NCBI GenBank assembly: GCA_003024985.2
Contig: PXIH01S0000120.1
Length of the DNA: 14,031 bases
Origin: Euperipatoides rowelli
Taxonomy: Eukaryota; Onychophora; Udeonychophora; Euonychophora; Peripatopsidae
Strand: one strand, 5' to 3'
Made by a program: the position numbers and the translations under genes. Within the stretch, counting starts at the first letter, position 1; the number at the start of each line of letters is the position of its first letter. Under the pieces are notes generated by a model that did no database searches, was not told where the DNA came from, and saw only the letters and a list, made by a program, of their open reading frames with translations. Positions 8,493 through 14,031 of this stretch are shown piece by piece.

Positions 8493-10867
8493 TAAAAACA
8501 GTTTTATATTTTTAATCCACAAAATTTAAACCGTGTTTTAACGATTTCATGTAGTCTGGAATGGCGGGAGCATGGTAAGTAGGGGTTGTCTGCATTGCTT
8601 TACAAATAACAAATGCAGATGAAACAAAAATCATCTATAGAATGACCACAATAAGTAAAATATAATCAATACGGATTTTATAATAAAAATTGCGATTCAC
8701 AAGGAATTTCTCATTATAGTAAATGTGAAGGCCTGTATATCACAAGGAAATTGTTAAAAAAAGAACAAAATTCTATTAGGCAAATGCTCAACAAAATAGA
8801 TTTACAACTTTAATTCTGACAATTCATGATTTTAAGGTGCAATTTTTTTAATATAATTTTTAATTATGATCTGTTGATCCTTAGGTATTTTAAATGTTAA
8901 TAAAATACAGTGCTATAAATGAAATTTGCCAGATTTTATTTTGACACCTTTTTAAGGCTACTTCTTTGTTTGTTGATAGTTTCATTAAATATTTGCTCAC
9001 CTTTTGATACAACAAGGTTGTCAACTATTGTCCGATTGTTAGTCATGACTGTCATAATGCTAAATTTTTTTAAAGGTGCCCAATATAATTCAGTCTTGTT
9101 TATAAATTCTATTTATTTTATTTACCTACAGTTTTTATCATAATTAGATTGGTAAGTTGTTTTTTCTGACAATAGTCCATCCATAAGACATTGTTTCTAT
9201 TGCATGAGATTTTTAACAATATATCATATATTATTAATATTAAAGACTACTTGAATAGTTAATAGATTTCAAGATAGATTGACTAATCTGGTCTGTGGTT
9301 AATTAATAACATTCAGACAATCCAAAAGGTTAAAAATAAAAGATATTACAATAATGGACATATTACAATAATGGACATATTTCTAAGGATTGGTAAAAAC
9401 ATAGACTTAAATATTAGTCATTATATTTTAAAATTTTCAGCAAATTATAGACCATATTTTTTTACCAACACCCCCTAAAAAAAAAATTCATGAACTGTAA
9501 TTCTAGTAAAAAAAAAACAGGCCTTTAAATGTTAACAGTAATTTCAATGAAATTTAAATTGAATCGATTTTTGTTCAAACATCTTTATAACAATTACATA
9601 ATTATGATGAAAAAAACTAAATAAAAGGACTTTGAAATTAAATTAATAAAAATACATTTTTGATTTCACCCCTTTCCCCAACATTGGTTTCAAATAAAAG
9701 AAAAATTTTAATAAAACATTTTGAAAAATTAATGAAATAAAATGACAAAAGAATTATATTGAACTATTATGAAATATACATTTTTTTAAAAAAATAAATC
9801 ATTCTACTGAATAATATTAAAAATATAATATTCAGATTTAAAAAACAAAAAACAATCTTATCTAACGTTAAAAAAAATAAAAATCGTATAAAATTATCTG
9901 GTAAAATTTCAATCCCTCGTAATCATAATAAGCTTAGCCAAAAATAGATGTCATCTCACTTTGGGGGGAAAAATTACAATGTTCAATTTAATAGTGAAAA
10001 TATTTTTTTTTTATTATTATACTTTGTATTACCAAAGTAAATTAATTTTCTTTGAAATATTAAGCCTCCAAAGCTTCATCCAATTATCATAAAGATACTA
10101 TCAATTTACACTGATTCATATTTGAATAATTTTATGTTAATATACCATAATTAGAATATTGCATTAAGTTGATTAATAATCAGGGGAAGTTGAAGATGAT
10201 ATAAAAAAGCAATTTAAAATTATTATCAAATGCCTTTATGCAAGATGGGATGATACCACCTAATAATATTGTTTGCTGTAGTTTATTATATATTTTTCAA
10301 TTGGATAATGCAAGTTGAATAAATTTTGATTATTAATATTCACTACTATAACATGTTTAGAGAAAGAAAGAGAGTTTAAATAAAATAAATTCCTTCATGG
10401 ATAAAAAAAATCAAACAAAATATGTCTGACCAAGGCATACATCCAAAGCTGGGATATTTTGAGTTCCAAGTTGAACTCTAGTCAAACTAAAACTGAAAAT
10501 CAGTTTTTCAAATAAAATTTCGAGCAAGGGATTTTTCTCAAGTTGATTTAGTCAAGATTGATGAAAGTTTTAAAAAGGAATATTGTTTGATTAGTAATGT
10601 GTAGACGGTGCATACTATATACAGAACGAGAAATTTTTGCAATGAAATTTAGCTAATCCTTCAAAAAACATAGAAATTAAATTTAGCTACCGCCATATTA
10701 AATTTAGCGTTTCATTTTTTTTTAAAATAAGGCCAGCAAAAACAGTTAAGGTGGTTGGAACAGGGTGGGGCAAAGGTTTTGTTATTCAAGTACAAAACTG
10801 TAATTTTATTATCGTTATTAAAACTTTTAATAGTTTGTAAAAAGAGAAAAAGGACATTAGAAAAACA
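8493..10867. other. Long AT-rich stretch with no recognisable gene
   Basis: This is mostly A/T runs. The plus-strand open frame at 8919-9143 (74 codons) is hydrophobic and Leu/Ile/Phe-rich, which T-rich DNA produces by chance; it has no upstream context or family resemblance. A short inverted repeat TCTGCATT/AATGCAGA lies at 8589-8619, and a 17-bp tandem duplication at 9343-9376 is listed separately. I see no element ends, RNA gene or exon here. Confidence 0.6.
9343..9376. repeat. Perfect 17-bp tandem duplication
   Basis: ATATTACAATAATGGAC occurs twice head to tail at 9343-9359 and 9360-9376. The exact identity indicates a recent slippage or small duplication event. Confidence 0.9.
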
Positions 10868-10871
10868 TTAA

Positions 10872-11241
10872 TCCTTTCCACTCCAATGTCGATTCTCAAT
10901 CGCCCTTTTTAATTTAGTAGTTGCACTCCAAAGTCGATTCTGAATCGCCATTTTCAATTTAGTAGTTGCACTCCAAAGTCGATTCTGAATCGCCATTTTC
11001 ATTTCCTTATATTTCATAATCAATAATTATTATTATATTCAAATATGCTTCAATTACTATTTTNTTTTAGTTTCAAAGACTCTAAATATATTTACCTTTA
11101 ATTATCCCAAGAGATTTTTAAAATAAATAAATTAAAAGAATACTACGGTAATCTTAATTTAAAATTTAAAAAAATCAATTTTTAATTTTTATTGTGGAGC
11201 TGTAGAAACCAAATTCTCTGAATTCGGTGGAATGGAAAGGG
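10872..11241. mobile_element. piggyBac-like MITE with TTAA target duplication (370 bp)
   Basis: TTAA at 10868-10871 and 11242-11245 flank terminal inverted repeats. The left end reads TCCTTTCCACTCCA. The right end, inverted, reads CCCTTTCCATTCCA, with 12 of 14 positions matching and further similarity to the (G)ATTC beyond. TTAA duplication followed by a C-rich start such as TTAACCCTTT is the signature of piggyBac and its non-autonomous derivatives. No transposase is encoded. The left 130 bp is a 45-bp tandem repeat built from the end sequence; the rest is AT-rich filler containing the single N at 11064. Confidence 0.68.
10879..11003. repeat. 45-bp tandem repeat, about 2.8 copies, inside the MITE
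   Basis: Units begin CACTCCA(A/A)(T/A)GTCGATTCT at 10879, 10924 and 10969, giving an exact 45-base period. Units 2 and 3 are nearly identical. Unit 1 differs at several positions and overlaps the terminal repeat. Each unit contains the inverted repeat CGATTC-T-GAATCG (unit 1 has one mismatch). The array probably arose by repeated duplication of the subterminal region. Confidence 0.9.
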
Positions 11242-11245
11242 TTAA

Positions 11246-12062
11246 AAATCATTGAAACAGTATAATTTAGCGTTAAGAAATATTTGTGAAAATAAATTTT
11301 AGCTAAATTTTAATTTAGAAAATCTGAGCTGTATGTTAAACTTGCCAAATTAAATCGGTAACAACTAAATTTCTTGAGCCTCGACCGTTCAACTAGGCCT
11401 GCAGACCTTACACGATTAACATTATTTTAGTGGCACTCAATAATTTAGCAAATATTTTTAATGAAGGTATATTTTAACAAATATTGCACAATAAAATCTT
11501 AATAATTCCTGAAGTTCTTATTAATGGTAGTGTATAATCACTTATAAAACAAAAATAATAAAGATTCAAATTTCTTAAAGCAATCAGGATTATGTCTAGG
11601 AGAATCAAAAATGTATACAGTACATACATCAATTAGATGTATAGTGATCACTTAATGCTTTTTTGCCTGTTCAAGAGGAGCACTGACGAGCTAGCGATAC
11701 AATTTTAGTTTATCTTGCCAATATTGATTTACAAATCAATACTAGATTTTCTTAGCAGACAACAACTTTTTTCAACACCTCTCTCATACATTATAGGTGT
11801 AATCTTTGGAAGAACATTTTCTTCCAACAATTTATAGGCTGAATCTATACAATTTCTGTGTTCCTAACATAATTTGCTTTAGTGGTAGTAATTTCTCAAA
11901 AGCATACGTCACAATAAAAAAAAATTGATATTTATTAATTTGCAAAGCCAAATGTTCAGCGAAAAAGTAATAGTTAAAAAAAATCCTATTACTTTCTTTG
12001 AATTTTTCTTTTCTTAAAAAAGAAAACAGGATTGTTTTTTAGAAATGTCACATGACTTACAT
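11246..12062. other. AT-rich stretch with several short perfect hairpins, no gene
   Basis: Visible stems are TATTGATTT/AAATCAATA (11722-11741), TTGGAAGAA/TTCTTCCAA (11806-11827), AAAGTAATAG/CTATTACTTT (11964-11995) and TTTTCTT/AAGAAAA (12009-12026). The word TTTAGC recurs here and in 10640-10710. The third exact ATAATAAAGATTC is at 11555-11567. No coding signal or element boundary could be fixed. Confidence 0.5.
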
Positions 12063-12124
12063 GCCATGAACGAGATTCGAACCCACGATGTCTAGTGCCT
12101 ACTTGCCAATTGCTCCATCATGAC
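12063..12124 (-). pseudogene. tRNA-like sequence (tRNA pseudogene or SINE head)
   Basis: On the minus strand the ends GTCATGA and TCATGGC form a complete 7-bp acceptor-like stem with one G-T wobble. GTGGG-TTCGAAT-CTCGT forms a T arm, three of its five pairs being wobbles, and contains the B box GGTTCGAATC. An A-box-like TGGAGCAATTGG lies upstream. At 62 bases it is about ten short of a tRNA, and the D and anticodon arms cannot both be formed, so it is not a functional tRNA. It differs in sequence from the two SINE copies, so it is a tRNA pseudogene or the head of a second SINE family. No body or tail that I can match follows it. Confidence 0.55.
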
Positions 12125-12471
12125 ATCGGCTTCTTTCTTTGAATTGTTTCACACCTGTGCCTTACGTTTTGCTCCTACCTTCCTAGACTTCAATTTTTCT
12201 TCATTGAGAATTTTAAATTGTCAAATTTATTATTAAACATTTTGAACTGAATATGTTCCGATTTTCAAATTTTAATTTATGTATAGCACATAGGTACAAT
12301 TTAAAGAGATCATCATAATTGAAGATCAATTTTTAAAGTAGGGTACTCGATTCTGATTTTACTTTAAGAATTGTGGGTCGATGATTCTGAGAATCTATGT
12401 GAGCCACCACTAGGTAGGACAGTAAGACATTGTAGACTAGTATAAACTGATAAATGAAATTCTACTGATAA
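12125..12471. other. AT-rich stretch, no gene recognised
   Basis: This is the 5' flank of the tRNA-like relic (minus sense), leading to the long hairpin element. No element end, tail or exon could be supported. Confidence 0.5.
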
Positions 12472-12714
12472 GATTCATATTGACATTCAAAATAAGAAAA
12501 ATTAGCGGGAAGCCTCTAGTGAGAATAAAAGCAGTGCAATTGTCCGATAATAATCATTTTGCATTGAGTATGACTGAATATTTTTATGCTTATCCTACAT
12601 ACAGTAGTTCAGTTCATCCACTCAATGACACTGATCTATCAGACAATTCCCCTGCTTCTATTTTCACTTAAGGGGTTTTGCACCAAATTTTATTTTTGAA
12701 TGTCAATATGAATC
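12472..12714. mobile_element. Long-hairpin (palindromic) MITE-like element, 243 bp
   Basis: The outer 21 bases of each arm (12472-12492 and 12694-12714) are perfectly complementary. Pairing resumes at 12529-12549 with 12637-12657 (18 of 21) and again around CATTGAGT (about 12562) with ACTCAATG (about 12620). In between, TAGTGAGAATA matches TAAGTGAAAATA. The whole segment therefore folds into one long hairpin with arms of about 110 bases and an AT-rich loop near 12580-12605. Such full-length palindromes are typical of some MITEs and can also yield small-RNA precursors. Weak similarity may extend a few bases outward, so true ends and target duplication are uncertain. The 63-codon open frame at 12480-12671 spans both arms and is not a gene. 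Confidence 0.65.
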
Positions 12715-13659
12715 TTTAGCAATGCAGATAATTTATATATTGGACATGATTAAACTAAAATTAAAATGTAATTTTATTTGCTGAAGTAGAGGGTATTTTT
12801 GAGTAGCTAAACCAGTGGCATCGATAAGACTGAATTTTTTAATAATGCTACAACTTTTTTTATTCAAGTCTTCCCATATAACTGTTGTCTTAACAAAACA
12901 GTTTTTTGGTTAGAGAAATGGATCTTTAAGATCAACTTACATAGAGTCTACATAAAGAACTGACATTATAAATAAACTATTAGCAATCTGGCCAGCTTTC
13001 TACGCTCATTGAATTTTATCTTGCAAACACTTTAATAAATAGGAAAGATATATTATTTTTAAAATATATTACTCATAAAGTCTACGATTTTTTTTATATA
13101 CAGTATATAAATATATACACAATGTAAAAATGATAATTTACATAATTTATATTAAATACTATAGTATTTAATTAAAGAAGGGGAGGGATATAAATATAAC
13201 ATCACTAGTCATAAAATAAATTATTACGGAAATCCTTATTTCCATAGAATACTAAGTTAAAGAGATTGCTGTTTTTTTTTAAAGCAATGGGTCAGATTGG
13301 CGTTTATGTCAGTTATTCGTAGACAAAATGAAGTTGCTATTATTATATTTTTATTGATAGCTAATGAAATCACAACTCAATTAAGAAAAATGAAATTCTC
13401 ATTTCTACAAATTACTGCTTTTGGCTTCCGGCTTCAAATAATGCAATTTAATTAAAACCAAGCTCTTAGAATAAATGCAATACAGAATAGAAAATTAAAT
13501 GGCTTTATTTGTACCAAAAATTTCAATTTGTTTTTAACAAACTTCAAATCAATATTTGACAGGAATTTAATTTTACAATTTTTTTTCCACATTTTTTTTT
13601 TTCAATTTAAAAGAAAAATACAGCAAAAGTAATCTATTATTTCTTATTGTTCTACTCAG
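12715..13659. other. AT-rich stretch, no gene; 22-bp perfect palindrome at 13151-13172
   Basis: No coding frame or element boundary is visible. A TA/TACAGTATA patch lies at about 13094-13120. A perfect 22-bp palindrome, centred on ACTATAGT and beginning and ending in ATTAAA/TTTAAT, occupies 13151-13172. Confidence 0.55.
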
Positions 13660-13779
13660 ATGGAAAATAAATTCTTGAAGTCGTCCAAACACAGATGGAC
13701 TGCATATAACATAAGTCCTTCAGTAGCAGCTGTCTCCAAAGGGAGAGAAAGCTTAACAATCAATCAAATTAATAAATAA
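13660..13779 (+). CDS. Weak candidate 3'-terminal exon (39 codons), or 3' end of a retroelement
   Basis: A good splice-acceptor context precedes it: a T-rich tract from about 13632 ending CTACTCAG at 13659. An open frame then runs from 13660 to TAA at 13777-13779, beginning MENKFLKSSKHRW and containing SVAAVSKGRESL. Its composition is less AT-biased than the flanks. AATAAA overlaps the last codons (13771-13776). Against a gene: no homology is recognised, no upstream exon is visible, and AATCAATCAA before the stop resembles the short tandem tails of some non-LTR elements. The start is the splice site, not a real initiation codon. Confidence 0.2.
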   Translation: MENKFLKSSKHRWTAYNISPSVAAVSKGRESLTINQINK

Positions 13780-14031
13780 TAAAGATCTGGGCATAAACAA
13801 TTGTTCATTCATTCACCTGTTTGAAATGGGTTTATTAAAATAATAAGTACCTCGCCAATAAAAATTTATTTACAGTAAAATTTTTCTTTTTTTTGGCATT
13901 TGCATTTTTAAGATTTATTTGCAACTATTTTTATTACAAATTTTTACATAAACATTTTTTTATTCTTAATAGATATAACATAAGGTAAAGATGCTTAATG
14001 TATCGTACCCTAAAAGGTATGAGAAATTTCT

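Noticed and set aside
8919-9143. 74-codon hydrophobic open frame that could suggest a small membrane protein
   Set aside because: T-rich DNA gives Leu/Phe/Ile by chance; there is no family resemblance and no flanking gene signals.
10879-11003. Regular spacing with palindromic units suggesting a CRISPR array
   Set aside because: It is a contiguous 45-bp tandem repeat without unique spacers, inside a MITE in a eukaryotic genome.
12480-12671. 63-codon open frame with non-repetitive-looking composition
   Set aside because: It spans both arms of a long palindrome, so the coding appearance is explained by the hairpin element.

Overview
This window looks like intergenic or intronic DNA from an AT-rich animal genome (roughly 70-75% A+T by eye). 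I see no intact protein-coding gene. The translatable stretches are short, lack recognisable domains, and mostly fall inside repeats. Four things point to a metazoan: a Ty1/Copia retrotransposon remnant with an animal-type initiator-tRNA(Met) primer site, two copies of a tRNA-derived SINE with pol III A/B boxes and poly(A) tails, TTAA-flanked non-autonomous DNA transposons, and TA/CA microsatellites. I cannot name the species. The motifs TACCGGTA, TACAGTA and TAGGCC recur but are not diagnostic. One N at 11064 shows this is a draft assembly.

Layout. About 664-1777 (minus strand) holds a decayed Copia element: a short candidate 5' LTR, the primer-binding site, a gag broken by frameshifts and stops, a zinc-knuckle relic, and a protease still carrying the DSGAT active-site motif. 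The rest of pol is not recognisable in 1-663. Between 2835 and 5174 lie three insertion-like structures: a foldback region with nested hairpins (2835-3715), a full-length SINE with a 9-bp target-site duplication (3926-4302), and a 710-bp TTAA-flanked element (4461-5170). The middle (5175-7620) is AT-rich with TA/CA and TACAGTATA microsatellites. A second SINE copy sits at 7628-8019. A cluster of short perfect hairpins is at 8380-8492, followed by about 2.4 kb without recognisable content.

The right part has a 370-bp piggyBac-like MITE (10872-11241) with an internal 45-bp tandem repeat, a tRNA-like relic (12063-12124, minus), a 243-bp long-hairpin element (12472-12714), and a weak candidate 3'-terminal exon (13660-13779).

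The elements do not form a pathway. The window is a record of successive insertions by LTR, non-LTR-dependent and cut-and-paste elements. The most notable items are the SINE family with its 3'-terminal stem-loop preserved despite divergence, and the compact or foldback DNA elements.
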